From: Acephala macrosclerotiorum
Lineage: Eukaryota > Ascomycota > Leotiomycetes > Helotiales > Mollisiaceae
Length of the DNA stretch: 64,000 nucleotides
Assembly (NCBI GenBank): GCA_014904845.1
Contig: MU119243.1
Coordinates: forward strand, 1-64,000
Direction of reading: 5' to 3'
This document shows positions 13,949 through 25,559 of this stretch, one piece after another. Within the stretch, counting starts at the first letter, position 1, and every line of letters starts with the position of its first letter. Position numbers and translations under genes: made by a program. The notes beneath the pieces are model-generated. The model did not search any database and had not been told where the DNA came from. It saw only the letters and a list, made by a program, of their open reading frames with translations.

Positions 13949-14198
13949 TGTAAATTATCCTCAAACGAGGCGCTCATGTAAAAAAGAAATTCATGTCGAT
14001 CAGTATTCAAAGTCCTAGAGGATTCTAATTCGGTTGATCAATCTTGACTGTCCCCAATTTCTGTATTTTTGTATCGACGGCCTGAATGAGCATCGCCAAC
14101 AGAGATTCTGAGATGATGACAATGCAAGATCACCGAGCCGAGTGACTTCGATCTCCGCAGAGAAGACCTCCTCTGTGACTGAGAACTCATCCACAACT

Positions 14199-15196
14199 TT
14201 ACTTCCCCATATCTTGGGTATTTGACTCTTCGGGTGGAGCAATTCCTCGCTGTTTCCAGAATTCAAGCAACTCAATCCTCCTCTCTTCACGTTTGCCTTC
14301 CATGAAACCTCGGTACCAATGCTGAATAGCTTGAATACAGGCCTGTTTTCGATATTTCTCCCTGTCGGGCCATCCGTACTCACGATAAATTTTGCGTAAC
14401 CCCTGTGATCGATACGTTAGTCATTTGAAACCATCTTACAGACATCGAGAGACCAAGAAATAGAGTCAACAAGATCAGAAAGTCTACTCACGTCCATTTC
14501 CTCAAAATTATAAGAGTCAGGCTTATCTTCCAGACCACCGAAAAAAGGGTCCCATGAACCATACCCGTCGTAGATAGAATCCTCCGGAACTGCCAGGGTG
14601 GTCGTCTGACGGTACTCTTCCCTCCATTTCTCCAGCCAGTCTTTCAAAGTGACAGTCTCCGGATAGCACTCGCGATCGCGCCAATCGCGTGAATCATCTG
14701 GCTCATACGTCAGAGAGTACTCGAAGTAGCCACCAGTACAGTGCATCGTAATAGTTCCGTCGGTCCTGTCCAGCATGTAACGATGGCCTTCACGATTCGT
14801 TCCCGATGTTAACTGAACCACCCACGCAGGCCACTGTTTCTCCGCTACCTAGTACATCCAAAGTGGCCTCTCATGTGCCGTTGGTGATAGAGTCACGCGT
14901 CTGTAGTCGCACACTATTGCAGTGATCATGATCCAAGGCTGGTCACAAGAGATGTACGGCAAGTAACGAAGAAGTTCAAGGGCTTCGAGAGTTTTGTAGA
15001 TGCCATGAACTGCGAAGCTTGAGACTGTGATTTCGAGCCAGCCGTCTGAAGGCGCCGTGGCGATCTGTGAGGCCGAGATGTGGAAAAGAAAATTATAGAA
15101 AGAGAGCAGATCGGCAATAACTTCATTACGGTCGTAATGCGCGATTTTGTTATTGAGTCGGGGATCTGAGAGTGGAAAGGAATCTTGAAATGTCAT
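14199..15196 (-). pseudogene. Hypothetical protein gene with one in-frame stop
   Basis: Two exons, 15196-14492 and 14402-14199, joined by an 89-bp intron with GTGAGT donor, CTAAC branch and CACAG acceptor. Together they give 303 codons in one frame. The only break is a TAG at 14851-14849 (codon 116), compatible with a CAG-to-TAG change. The N-terminal half is helical; the middle contains YMLDRTDGTITMHCTGGYFE and an acidic/aromatic stretch; the C-terminus (GLRKIYREYGWPDREKYRKQ and onward) is strongly charged and helical. It resembles the uncharacterised fungal proteins with a YLLDtxxGTIT block and a WxxKW-type helix, but I cannot name a function. The start was taken at 15196; an in-frame upstream ATG at 15232 would add 12 hydrophobic residues. 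Confidence 0.65.
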
Positions 15197-15249
15197 TTTG
15201 ATAATTATTAACAATGAAATACTAAGTTGCAAACATGAAAATTGGCTTT

Positions 15250-16000
15250 ATATAAGCATAATAATTTATCAAAGTCCAGTATATATTTGTTTATTCGAAT
15301 TATTTTTATTAAAAGTAATTTAAAATACGTTAATATATTATAATTATAATATATTTATATTTTATAATAATAAATTAAATTATATAAATATATTCAAATT
15401 TATAATTATAAATAAATAATAAAATATAATTTTTAAATATTAATTTTATAATTAAAATATAAACTTTTTATAAATCAAATTAATAACGTTATATATTATT
15501 ACGTTTTAATTATATAATTATTACGTAATTATTATAATTAAAATCAAATTAAAATTGCGCGCATATAATAATAATCGTATTAAAATATTTAAATTTTTAT
15601 TATATATATATATATAATTTAAAAAAATATTATAAAACGCAAAAACGAATTTTTTAAAATTATATATTAATAATTTATTTATAATTAATTAAAAAACTTA
15701 AATTTATACGAATTATTTAATACGATATAAACGTTATATTATTAATATAATTTTAAATAATTATATAATTTATTAACGATTAATTAAAAAAAATTAAAAA
15801 TAATATATTAATTCGTATTTTAATATATAAAATTATTATATATGAAATACGTATAAAATCGATAAATATAATAAAATTCGAAAAAATTAAATTCAAATTA
15901 TTATAAAATAATAAACTATTTATACTTATAACGAACATTAAATATATAAACTAATTATTTAAGTCGGTATTAATAAAATTAGTATCGTTTATAATCGTTA
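15250..16000. repeat. RIP-like AT tract, probable 5' part of LINE
   Basis: AT-rich sequence with CpG-restricted C/G, running directly into the zinc-knuckle region at 16063. The transition includes sequence in frame with the gag (about 16029-16062) with a TAG where Trp is likely. This suggests the tract is the mutated upstream gag/5' UTR of the LINE. No independent gene is seen. Confidence 0.5.
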
Positions 16001-16062
16001 AATTTATATAACTAGAAAATACAAACAAGATTATTAACGAAGGATTAATTTAGCAAGGAGAG

Positions 16063-16590
16063 GTGTTCCAATGTGAAAAATACGACAAACAGTGTCGCCT
16101 AAAGCAATGTTACAAGTGCCAAAAATACGGCCACATAGGAACCCAGTGCACGGCACAAACTGCATATGGCTATTGCGCTGAGTCGCACAGCTCGAAGGAT
16201 TGCCCTACCAAGTCTGACAAGGAGACCCCAAGGAAGTGCGCCACCTGCAAAGGCCCCCACGAAGCCTGGAACAACAAATTTCAGATCAGGAAGAAGGAGC
16301 TGGCCAAAGTCAAGTCAGCATACGACTCCCGCTAACCGTACTATTTCGTTCCACCACGCAACAATCCGGTAATAAGCAAGACGCCTACCAGCGAAGTACC
16401 AACGGGCATTCCACCAACCGCAGTCGGACCCAGATACCGGAGACCAAGGGTCGCTACCATTTGGTTACAAGAAAGCCGAGACAGCAGAAGCACATCACCC
16501 AACAAAAGGATGCCAAAGAGGGTCAACACCGGAAACTCAACCGTTGAGGCAAGCGACGAGAATGTAGACACAATCATAATCGAATAGCCA
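16063..16590 (+). pseudogene. LINE gag-like ORF1 with CCHC knuckles
   Basis: A zinc knuckle CYKCQKYGHIGTQC (CX2CX4HX4C) is followed by GYCAESHSSKDC and a third, damaged CATCKGPHEAWNNKF, in which the last Cys is missing. This is the nucleic-acid-binding end of a retrotransposon gag. The open frame breaks at 16333-16335, just after YDSR; plausible continuation (YFVPPRNN and onward) runs in frame past this stop to about 16588. The upstream portion is in the AT tract and unreadable. Confidence 0.8.
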
Positions 16591-16638
16591 GAGACCACAG
16601 CGGACGATTGTCCATACCAGAAGGGCCTTGGAGGCCAT

Positions 16639-16646
16639 CTCAGCTA
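16639..16646. other. 8-bp target-site duplication, left (atctcagc)
   Basis: Pairs with atcttaat at 17830-17837. The three differences are all C-to-T or G-to-A, so the right copy appears mutated after insertion. Confidence 0.75.
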
Positions 16647-17829
16647 GGCTGCTCGTGGGAGACTTATAAAATAAAGTTTTAAATTTTCCTTTTATTTACT
16701 GGTCTTTTATAAGGCGAAAATATATTAATTCTCTATTTACAAGTCTTTTATAAGTTTTGTAAAGTCTGTATAAAAAAAGTATAAATTATATAAATTGTAT
16801 AAAAATATAAATATATTTATTAAAATTTAATTTAAAAAAAATTAATAATAAAATTAATAAAATAATAAATATTATAAAATAAATATAATTATAATTAAAG
16901 TTTTTAAATATAACTTATTTTAATAATATAAAATTAAATTAATATTATTATTTTAAATTAAAATTAATTAAATTATATAATTAAAATAAAAATATATTTT
17001 ATTATAATTAACGTTATAATAATAATAATAATAAATGCAATTTATTATATTATAATAATAGTTTTAAATAAATAAAAAATAAAATTATATATTTATTATT
17101 ATATTATATATTATAATATATTTCGAATTAAATAATTTTAAACGTTAAATTTGTAAGCGTCGAATTTTTAAATATTAAACGTTTTAATTTTAAATATATT
17201 TATTTTTATTTTTAATATTTTTACGATTTGTTCGTTTATTTAATAATCGTTTAATCAATTTCAAATTCGATTAAATCGTTTTAAAAACTTTATATTTGTA
17301 TATTTATATTTCAAAAATCGAAAAAATTAATTTATAAATTAAAAAATAATAGAATAAAAAATTAATTTATTTTTATTTTTAATATTTTTTACGATTTATT
17401 TGTTTATTTAATAATCGTTTAATTAATTTCAAATTTAATTAAACTGTTTTAAAAGTTTTATATTTATATATTTATATTTGAAAAATCGAAAAAATTAATT
17501 TATTTTTATTTTTAATATTTTTACGATTTATTCGTTTATTTAATAATTGTTTAATCGATTTTAAATTTGATTAAATCGTTTTAAAAGTTTCGTATTTATA
17601 TATTTATATTTTAAAAATCGAAAAAATTAATTTGTAAATTAAAATAATAATATTATATTTTATAAATATTTTATTTTTAAATAAGACTTTATAAAGTTTT
17701 ATAAATAAAAAATTAAAAATAAAATTTTATTCGTAAAAAACTTTTAAAAAAAAACTTTATTTAAATTTATTTTATAAGATAAAATAGAAATAAAATTTTA
17801 TATTTTATAGTTTTTTTACGAGCAATTTA
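16647..17829. mobile_element. hAT-like element, copy 2 (reverse, RIP-mutated)
   Basis: It starts taggctgctcgtgggaga and ends acgagcaattta, the latter a C-to-T/G-to-A version of the family terminus gcgagcagccta. Its left half matches the reverse complement of the right arm of copy 1 over several hundred bases, including taggctgctcg and the shared aggcgaaaatatatta block. It lacks the repeat unit found inside copy 1. It sits in the LINE between gag and endonuclease. No coding capacity remains. Confidence 0.85.
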
Positions 17830-17837
17830 ATCTTAAT
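17830..17837. other. 8-bp target-site duplication, right, mutated (atcttaat)
   Basis: Relic of atctcagc (16639-16646) with three transition changes. Confidence 0.7.
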
Positions 17838-18818
17838 AAATTTATATTTTAAACTTTATAACGAAAAATATATTTATAAATAATATAAACATTTTATTAA
17901 TTTTATAATACAATATTATAAAATCCAAGGATATTATAATAATAATATTTCTCCGCGATTAGAACATTTTAAAGTACGATATCCTAGCGATTTAAGAACT
18001 ATAAAAGAACCTATTCACGTCAACCACTTATAACCCAACCCGGGAGACCTTTTACTTAGTCTTCCCGCACGACACGCGGGACGAGCCCGCAAGAGTATAC
18101 TTCTTCATTAACAAGCGCTTAGACAGCACTACCTGGAAAGTCACAGATCGCACGCGGGACATATGCACACTCACGATCAAATACTCCGAGACCCGGGAGG
18201 AAGGCCTCAAGGAGATCACAATCTACAATGTTTACAATCCAGTCCAAAGAACAGAAAATCGGAGCAGTAGTCTCCCCGTATTGCAAAACGCACTACAAGA
18301 ACACCAACACTCCGACCAGATAATCCTAGGAGACTTCAACCTACACCACGAGTACTGGGGAGGCTCGGAACCGAGACGAGCAGAATAGGAGGCAGAGGAC
18401 CTAGTGGACATCATACAAACTCACGGACTCACAAGCACCCTGGCACCAGGAACCGTGACCTACGACAATAGTAACAATGCGTCATGCATAGACCTATGTT
18501 TCGTAACCGAGAACTTGGTGGACAGACCCATCAAGAGCGGAGTCGACGAGGAGATGGACTACTACTCAGACCACCTCCCGATCACGACAGTACTGGACTT
18601 GCAAGGAACCCCGGCTCAACCGAACCCAACGAGAAACTGGAAGGCAACAGATGAGAAGAAGCTGCAGAGTACCCTAAGCCACCACCTCCTAGAACTAAGA
18701 CGACCAAGGACTAAGGCAGCTCTCGACCTGTATATCAAGGACATAGTCTCGACAATCACAACCGCCATAGAGGAATCCACACCAATACGCTATCTATCCC
18801 CGAAATCCAAGGCGGGGT
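17838..18818 (+). pseudogene. LINE endonuclease (EEP family)
   Basis: Endonuclease of the APE-like fold that nicks target DNA for target-primed reverse transcription. Visible signatures are IKEP near 17998-18012 (metal-binding Glu region), LGDFNLHHEYWGG around 18330-18367 and SDHLPI at about 18568-18585. The N-terminal part is RIP-mutated. There is a frameshift near 18040-18065, and a TAG at 18387-18389 interrupts the frame just after the GDFN block. The stop at 18818 precedes the linker to the RT. Confidence 0.85.
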
Positions 18819-18828
18819 AGACCGAGCA

Positions 18829-19911
18829 GTGCAAGGACGCACAAGCGGAAGCTCGACGATTGAAGCGCCGGAACAGCCGCGAGCATACCGAGGAGAGCTG
18901 GGAAGCCTACAGAGCCGCCAGGAACAGAAAGGGACGCATCATCAAGAAAACGCTGCGCCAAGCACACCGACAACGCGTCGAGGACGCATCACAATCGCCG
19001 CAAGGCATATGAAGACTCGCCAAATGGGTAAGAAGACGAGGGGAGAAGTCTGCAGTGAACACACCTACACTAAGAGATCCAAGAACCGGAGAGGTCTTCC
19101 CAGAGCCGGAAGGCAAAACAGAGCTACTCAGACGCACATTCTTCCCCACACCACCCGAAGCGGTCCTCTAAGACATACGAGGAACGACGTACGACAACCA
19201 GATCGAGCTACCACTAATCACGGAGGCAGAGGTACAATGTACTATACTGGAGACTCCGCCACTGAAGGCACCGGGGCCAGATAGCATAATCAATAAGGCG
19301 CTTCACCTAGCGTCTGCAAGAATCACACCGCACTTAACGCGAGTATTCAATCAAAGCCTCCAACTTGGGCACTGTCCCACATACTTCCAGGAGTCAGAGG
19401 CAGTTGTACTCCGAAAACCAGGAAAGGGCGACTACACAATACCAAAGGCGTACCGCCCTATCACACTCTTAAACACTATCGGTAAGATCATAGACGCTAT
19501 CATAGCAAAACGACTCAGCTACTTAGTGGAGACCCATCAGCTGCTCCCACCGACGCACATTGGAGGACGCAAGGCTAGATCAACAGAATACGCGATCCAT
19601 CTCCTGATTGAGAGGACCTACGAAGCATAGAACGGAGCAGATGGACAGGTCGCAAGCCTCCTACTGCTTGAAGTATCAGGAGCGTTTGATAATATATCGC
19701 ACGAAAGGCTCCTACACAACCTCCGCAAGCGCAGGATCGCCGAAAAGACTGTCACGTGGATCGCCAGCTTTCTTAAGAACAGACGCACACGTATAATAAT
19801 TGACGGTTACAAGTCAGGAGAGTACGAGATAGCCACCGGAATATCGCAAGGATCACCCCTCTTCTCTATACTCTACCTTTTCTACAACGCAGATATTATT
19901 GAGATATGTAA
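18829..19911 (+). pseudogene. LINE reverse transcriptase, N-terminal two thirds
   Basis: The linker and RT domain are readable in shifting frames: LKAPGPDSIINKALHLA (~19264-19314), KAYRPITLLNTIGKIIDAII (~19447-19506), the motif A region LLLLEVSGAFDNIS (~19658-19700) and motif B GISQGSP (~19840-19860). The catalytic Asp of motif A appears replaced by Glu. A TAG lies at 19628-19630. The frame is cut by the Fot1-like element at 19914. Confidence 0.85.
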
Positions 19912-19913
19912 TA
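19912..19913. other. TA target-site duplication (left)
   Basis: The TA dinucleotide flanking the element matches TA at 21749-21750, as expected for Tc1/mariner-type insertion. Confidence 0.8.
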
Positions 19914-21748
19914 AGTCAAACCCCCTATTAATCGGCCACTTCCTAAGTCGGCCGCCTCGCTTAATTCACTATTACTAACTTTTAACTCCAATAACTTTTT
20001 TATTTCTCAATAGTTATGTGAGATAAAGTAGAAGCAACGCTAATAAGACTATTAGAGTCTAATAGTACATTTTAGCGATTCTCAGTTTTTATTTGTACTT
20101 TATAAATAGTCTCGATATCGACGAACTTGGAATTTGAACTAGTCATTATTTTCTGTCGTTTTCTAGACTCAAATTGCACTACTTTAGTTTCAAATTGTTT
20201 GATTCGACGCTTATATTGTACAATAATAAAGTTTTTATCGTTTAAACTTTTGATTACTTTTCTAAAAAGTACTTTAATAATTGCAAAATCGATTATTTCA
20301 AGTCTCGTGATTTAACGAGTATAATCTCAAATATTCTCACTTTTTTGAGAAGTTTTAAAAGCAATTAATAATATATTTTGATTTTATTCAAATACTAGAT
20401 TTTTTATTGAAATCTTTAGAATTGATTCGATCGCTTTATTATTATTTTCAAGCAATAATCGATTTATAAGAGACTTCGATAATTTGATCGATTATAATTT
20501 TGAAATTGATTATTTTGTTTTACAATTTGTAATTGTTAAAGTATTTATTCGAGTTAATTTATAATAATTCAAAAAGTTTCGTTTTCTAATAAAGATTAAA
20601 TCGTTCAAAAAAATCAAAGTATTAAATCGTTTTTAATAAGTATATTTTAAAAGAGAAAATACAAATAAATTCAAAGATTGAAATACATATAAAATATATA
20701 ATAGTAAGAATAATAAATAGATATTATTCGAATAATATTTTTATATAAATTTTAGTGTTTTATGATTTTCATAGTCGTTTAATATAAGTAAATAAAACTT
20801 TTTAGAATTACGTAATATCGTTTGAAATATAAAAACTTTTTGTAATTATTCAAAAGTAGTATCGTTAGAAGTCTATTTATTTTCAGTTGTAATAAACTTT
20901 CAATCTTTATAAAAATGTAATCTCATAAGAAACTACTATTATTGAATTAATTTACTTTTGAATATAATTAATAAATGCAATATTTTTTCGATTATTGAAA
21001 TATACTCGATAAATAAAGTTTAAACTTTAAATTATGATTGTTTTTTTTTAAATAAAATACTTCTCGATACTTTTTATTATTAGTTTATTCTCTCTTTAGT
21101 CTTCTATAATCTTTGCTTCGTCTATATTTCAACGGTTTTCTGATTTAATGATTTTAATAATCGGAATTTTCAGTTTTTGAAATTAATTTTTAAGAATATT
21201 AAAAATAGCGTTATTAACGCGTGTAAAATCGATTTTGAATTGCTTTTTAGTCTTAAAAACAGGATTCCGACGAAGAAAATCGATTATTTAACGTTTTTCG
21301 AGTAGTATTGTATTATATTTAATAGTCAAAATTCGTCCGACAAAAGCTTGAATTTACTTATAAGTTGGATTCTGTTTAAAGCGTTTTTGAACAAGTACTC
21401 AATTCGTAAGACGTTGTTCTTAAACTAGAGAAAGCTTTTGACGATATGTATAAGCTTTTGATCGAAAGAGACGATCTAATTTTCTGTCTTAAAGTGTAAC
21501 TCGTAGTACATTTCACTCGAAACTAGTTTTGCGCTCGGACTTACTATTAGCTATGTCTCTAAGCGCGTATTGAATGTCGTTTTCAGTATATGAAAACTTT
21601 ATAATCATTTTTAATTGATTGCAAAGTTTAAAAAAGTTTCATTAAAGAATAATTAAAATATTTAATTCTAAAGTAAAAATGTAAAAGTAGCGATGTACTA
21701 AGCGAGGCGATCGACTTAGGGAGTGGCCGATTAATAGGGGGTTTGACT
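19914..21748 (-). mobile_element. Fot1/pogo-like Tc1-mariner element, degenerate
   Basis: About 50-bp terminal inverted repeats (19914-19963 and 21699-21748) begin AGTCAAACCCCCTATTAATC and differ at only a few positions. They are flanked by TA. Length is 1,835 bp, close to a full Fot1-size element. On the minus strand, a broken transposase is recognisable in patches between about 21580 and 21060: an N-terminal helix-turn-helix/CENP-B-like region (IQYALRDIAN, then a PrsTLrdR-like patch), a WiLxxFLRRNP-like patch and a DEA patch near the end (NIDEAKIIED), as in pogo/Fot1 transposases. Many stops are present. It is inserted in the LINE reverse transcriptase. Confidence 0.85.
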
Positions 21749-21750
21749 TA

Positions 21751-23364
21751 GACAGTAGAATACTATAACTATTGCGAAGAGCTAATCACACCGAGAAGAA
21801 CGAGCAAGTATTTAGACCTGACTGACCATAGACGAAGAATTGAAATAGAAGACACATATCCAAAAAGTTAAAACTAAGGCGACGAAGTCCATTGTAGCCC
21901 TCGCTAGTCTAGCGGGATCGACATGGGGAATGAGCCTAAAGGACATACGACGGATCTACCAGGCCACCATCGTACTACAGATACTGTACGGATGCTCAGC
22001 GTGGTCCATTTCGAAGGATACAGGACTTGGGTACACGCAAAAGACGATGAATACTCTTAACAGCCTCCAAGCCAAAGTAGCAAGGGTAATCTCTGGAGTA
22101 TTTAAAGCAACTTCGGGACTAGCCCTGGACACCGAACTCTTCCTACTCCCCATGGCACAACAGATCTAGAAAAGGAATGTAGAAGTAGCAAGCAGACTCT
22201 TATCCACGCACAGTATTCCAGGCCTCATCGGGTTTAGATCATCCTGGAAGAAGAAGAGGAAGGCTCGAACTACCCCACACCTAAGCCCACTAGAACATAT
22301 TTATCGGCGACTGTACCAAAGACGAGGCCCCACCATCGAGAGACAAAAGGTCATTCTACTATACTATACCCCGCCGTGGTGGAAAGGTCCCAGGACCTTC
22401 GTGGAGACGAGCGCGAAACAAGCCACAGAGAGACACAGAGAGCAGACAGAAAACTCTCAAGACCATCTTTATATCTACACCGACGGCAGCGGAATCGGAG
22501 GAAAGATAGGGGCAGTAGCAACGTCGTCAATAATCAACCATACTCTGAAAGCATATATAGGACCGAGTACTACGTCGACTGTGTACGCGGCCGAGCTTCA
22601 GGGCATCAGGCTCGCACTCGTGATGGCTTTAGACGACTGGAACAAGGGGAACAGACGGAAGAAACTCATCATCTACACGGACAACCAAGCAGCTATTAGG
22701 ACAGTCGGACGACCATCTGGCAGATCCGGAGCTTACATCACTGCCGACATGGTACACCTGATCAACCAGCTCCAGCTTCATAAAGGAGTCCAGGTCGAAG
22801 TGAGATGGGTCCCAGCTCATACAGACATCATAGGGAATGAGACAGCGGACGTCGCGGCTAAGGACGCCGCAGGATTGAAGGTGAATAGATCTATAAGCGC
22901 CGCAAATCAGGCAGCACCTCCCAAGAGGCTATATCCCCTACAAGCAACATTGAAGACCTGGATCAAACAGGAAGCACAGAAGGAATGGGAATACAGCTAG
23001 AGTACGGAAACCAGAGGGAGGGCATGCTACAAGTACAACCCGAAACCAGCACACAGAGTATTACGCCTACATAAGAAGCGGAGCAAACGCCACAGCTCCC
23101 TTTTGATACAGATGCGCACTGAAAAGATCGGACTAAGGGACTTTCTCCATCAGAGAAGAGTCCCAGATATTACGCACCCGCGCTGCGCCTGTGGAGAGGG
23201 CAGAGAGACGGTGATACATATGAGATTCAAGGACCTACGACGCCAGGAACTATCCGGAAGACAGAGCGACTTACGGGCAATCCTCAACGAGCACAGAGCA
23301 GCCACGAAAGCCATCAACTTCATGGAACAGACGCAGATCCTTGGGCAATTCAAGATCATAGAAT
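21751..23364 (+). pseudogene. LINE RT C-terminus and RNase H domain
   Basis: It resumes with RTSKYLDLTDHRRRIEIE (about 21800-21855), then the thumb/linker region. RNase H follows at about 22465-22860 with all acidic residues in place: IYTDGSG (22474), AAELQGI (22589), IYTDNQAAI (22670) and WVPAHTDIIGNETAD (22806-22850). A terminal CACGEGRETVIHM motif (~23187-23225) resembles the C-terminal Cys/His finger of such elements, with the last Cys missing. Stops lie at 22168 and 23000. The RT YVDD segment between 19911 and 21751 is absent, so a deletion accompanied or preceded the Fot1-like insertion. Confidence 0.85.
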
Positions 23365-23660
23365 AGTTAGGTCAAGCATTGGGGGGAGACTGAAGGTACG
23401 GTGACGCTGGAAGGGTGGTAGAAGCGGCTACCAGAGAGCCTCACACAGCACTTCGAAACACAGAAAGCACTTCTTGAAGCGTGTAATTATCTGCTGATAG
23501 AAGCTAGACAAAAGGGTAGAGAAGGGAGCAGGTGGTCATGGTCCATAGGGCCATGATGAAGTGGGGCGTGTTGGCCAATACCAGCACCTGAGGGCTGCCA
23601 GCTGACCTTACCCTTCCCGGCATAGCGGCTGTTGTGGCTGCTGGAACCGCGTATGAGAAA

Positions 23661-23692
23661 ATCAATCAATCAATCAGTCAGTCAGTCAGTCT
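23661..23692 (+). repeat. LINE 3' tetranucleotide tail
   Basis: A run of (atca)n passing into (gtca)n at the end of the LINE untranslated region. Simple-repeat tails are common for I/Tad-like LINEs, and this marks the 3' terminus. Confidence 0.65.
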
Positions 23693-23965
23693 GCTGACTT
23701 GGGGCGGTTTACTTTTAAATCTGGCTGATCTAAAGCAGATTCTGGCTCTTAGGAATTCGTTATCAACTATAGCATCGATATAACATCGCAGCGAGACTGA
23801 GCTCGACCTGCCTTCTGAATACCTAGGGTTCTGGTTGTAAATTCCTCCAGTGCCGTGCTCCGTTCGGTAGGTCTTTATCGTGATGCACAAGGCTACCCTA
23901 CCACGAGGCTGCCGCTCAGCTGAGTGCACTAGCCTCAAACCAGGTCCTCTCCCAAGCTTGCCTCC

Positions 23966-23983
23966 CTACTTACATATATAACG
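23966..23983 (+). promoter_or_regulatory. TATA-like box upstream of HET pseudogene
   Basis: tacatatataac lies about 75 bp upstream of the HET ATG at 24051. A position-based guess only. Confidence 0.25.
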
Positions 23984-24050
23984 ACTCGAACTCTGGGTGA
24001 CTATCGAAAACCCCTCTACCTCTCTCGAACTTCTCGAATCTCCTCGAATA

Positions 24051-25547
24051 ATGCGCCTCCTAGAATTCACAGACGACGGCGACCTCAGCCTGTTCGAGTT
24101 CTTTGAGAACGCTATACCCAAGTATGCTATACTTTCACACAGGTGGGAAGCAGAGGAGGTAACCTTTAAAAATCTGAAGGATTGCATGGGCAAGGGAATG
24201 GCAGGCTATGGTAAGATACAATTTTGTGCAGAATAGGCTAGGCGTGATTGCTTGCAATACTTTTGGGTGGATACCTGCTGTATCGACAAATCAAGCAGCG
24301 CTGAGCTCTCAGAAGCTATCAATTCGATGTTTCGCTAGTACCGTAAGTCAACCAAACGCTACGTCTACCTGTCAGATGTGTTGAAATCTACCGTCAACAC
24401 CAACGACCTGATGTACAGTCGGGTTCGCTTAAAACTCGTCACGTGATTTTCTTATTTACCAACTTTAATTTATTATAACTTTAGCAAAATAAAACTAAAA
24501 CTTTTCGGGTTTAAAGTATTTTATAATTTAATATAAAAATAATTATTTAAATTTAAATCTTGGTTATTTATATAAATAATATATTTATAAAATAAATTAT
24601 ATATTTTTAATATATTTTAAACATTTTTAGTAATAAATAGTACTATAAATAAAAATATTATAATTAAACTTTTTAATATAGAATTAAATTAAAATAAAAT
24701 TAATTCATTTTCAAAAGTTTTAACTGTTTTAAAAAGAGAATTTTTAAATTATAATTTTTTAAATATTAAGATTTTCGTTATTTTTCGTTTATTTTCGTTT
24801 ATTTTTCATAAACTTACAAGTTTTAAGAAATTAAATTTAAAATATTTATTAAAAATAAAATATATTTCTTTTTATTATGATTTAAACTTTATAAAAAGTT
24901 TATAAATTTATAATTAATTTTTATTTTAAAACTTTATTTAGTTAATAACTTTAAGTTTAATATAATAAAAAATTTATATATATTTTTTAATTTTTAAAAA
25001 TTAATTATAAAATATATTATTAATATATATAATATATATTAATATTTATATTAATATTTAAATAATATAATTTTAGTTTTTTCTAATTATATGTAATTTC
25101 ATATATTTAAAGGAAAGTTATAAAAAGATTAAAATTGAAGTACCGAAATTCACGTGACGAGTTTTAATGTGACCCGACTGTAGGAATCGGCATTTCGGAA
25201 CAGCAAATGGTTCACTCGAGGCTGGACCCTCCAAGAGCTTATTGCTCCCGAATCAGTTGAGTTCTTCTCGAAAGCAAGGGAGTTATTGGGCAACAAGTCA
25301 ACTCTAGAACGACAAGTCTGCGAGATAACAAGTATTCTTGCTAAAGCTCTTTGAGAAAGCCCTTTGTTTGGTTTTAGCAGAGCTGAGCGAATGTCTTGGG
25401 CGGCGAGACGATAGACTACTCGCGGAGAAGATCAGGCATACTGTTTACTCGGCATTTTCGATATCAGTATACCGGTTATTTACGGCGAAGAAGAAAGAAG
25501 GCGTTACAGCGTCTCCAAGAAGAGATTGACAAGGCGTCAAAGAGTAA
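24051..25547 (+). pseudogene. HET-domain protein pseudogene
   Basis: It starts MRLLEFTDDGDLSLFEFFEN and follows with YAILSHRW, YFWVDTCCID and INSMFR, the standard motifs of the HET domain (PF06985) found in vegetative-incompatibility proteins. After the inserted element it continues RGWTLQELIAPESVEFFSKA, DQAYCLLGIFDISIPVIYGE and an SVSKK-like end. Breaks: TAG at 24234-24236 (Gln in the family), TAG at ~24336-24338 (Trp), TGA at ~25353 (likely Arg), TAG at ~25410 and a 765-bp element at 24416-25180. The break codons fit C-to-T or G-to-A change. The NACHT or repeat domains that often follow HET are not visible before AT repeats start at about 25560. Confidence 0.87.
24416..25180. mobile_element. 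TA-flanked TIR element (Tc1/mariner-type, non-coding)
   Basis: Terminal inverted repeats of about 30 bp begin CAGTCGGGTTCGCTTAAAAC on the left (24416) and read cagtcgggtcacattaaaac inward from 25180. TA is duplicated at 24414-24415 and 25181-25182. The interior is AT-rich with no ORF, so it is a non-autonomous or RIP-destroyed Tc1/mariner-type element. It interrupts the HET pseudogene. Confidence 0.82.
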
Positions 25548-25559
25548 GTCCTTTACTCT

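Larger units (their letters stand above)
16000..23692 (+). mobile_element. Non-LTR retrotransposon (gag-EN-RT-RNase H), nested insertions
   Basis: In order on the plus strand: CCHC zinc knuckles, an exonuclease-endonuclease-phosphatase type endonuclease, reverse transcriptase, RNase H, a C-terminal Cys/His motif, an untranslated stretch and a tetranucleotide tail. This order is typical of fungal Tad/I-type LINEs. Two DNA transposons sit inside it (16647-17829 and 19914-21748). Multiple stops and frameshifts, plus loss of the RT YVDD region, make it non-autonomous. The 5' end is obscured by RIP. Confidence 0.88.

Noticed and set aside
20127..20315. ORF inside the Fot1-like element
   Set aside because: Plus-strand chance ORF; the transposase relics are on the minus strand.
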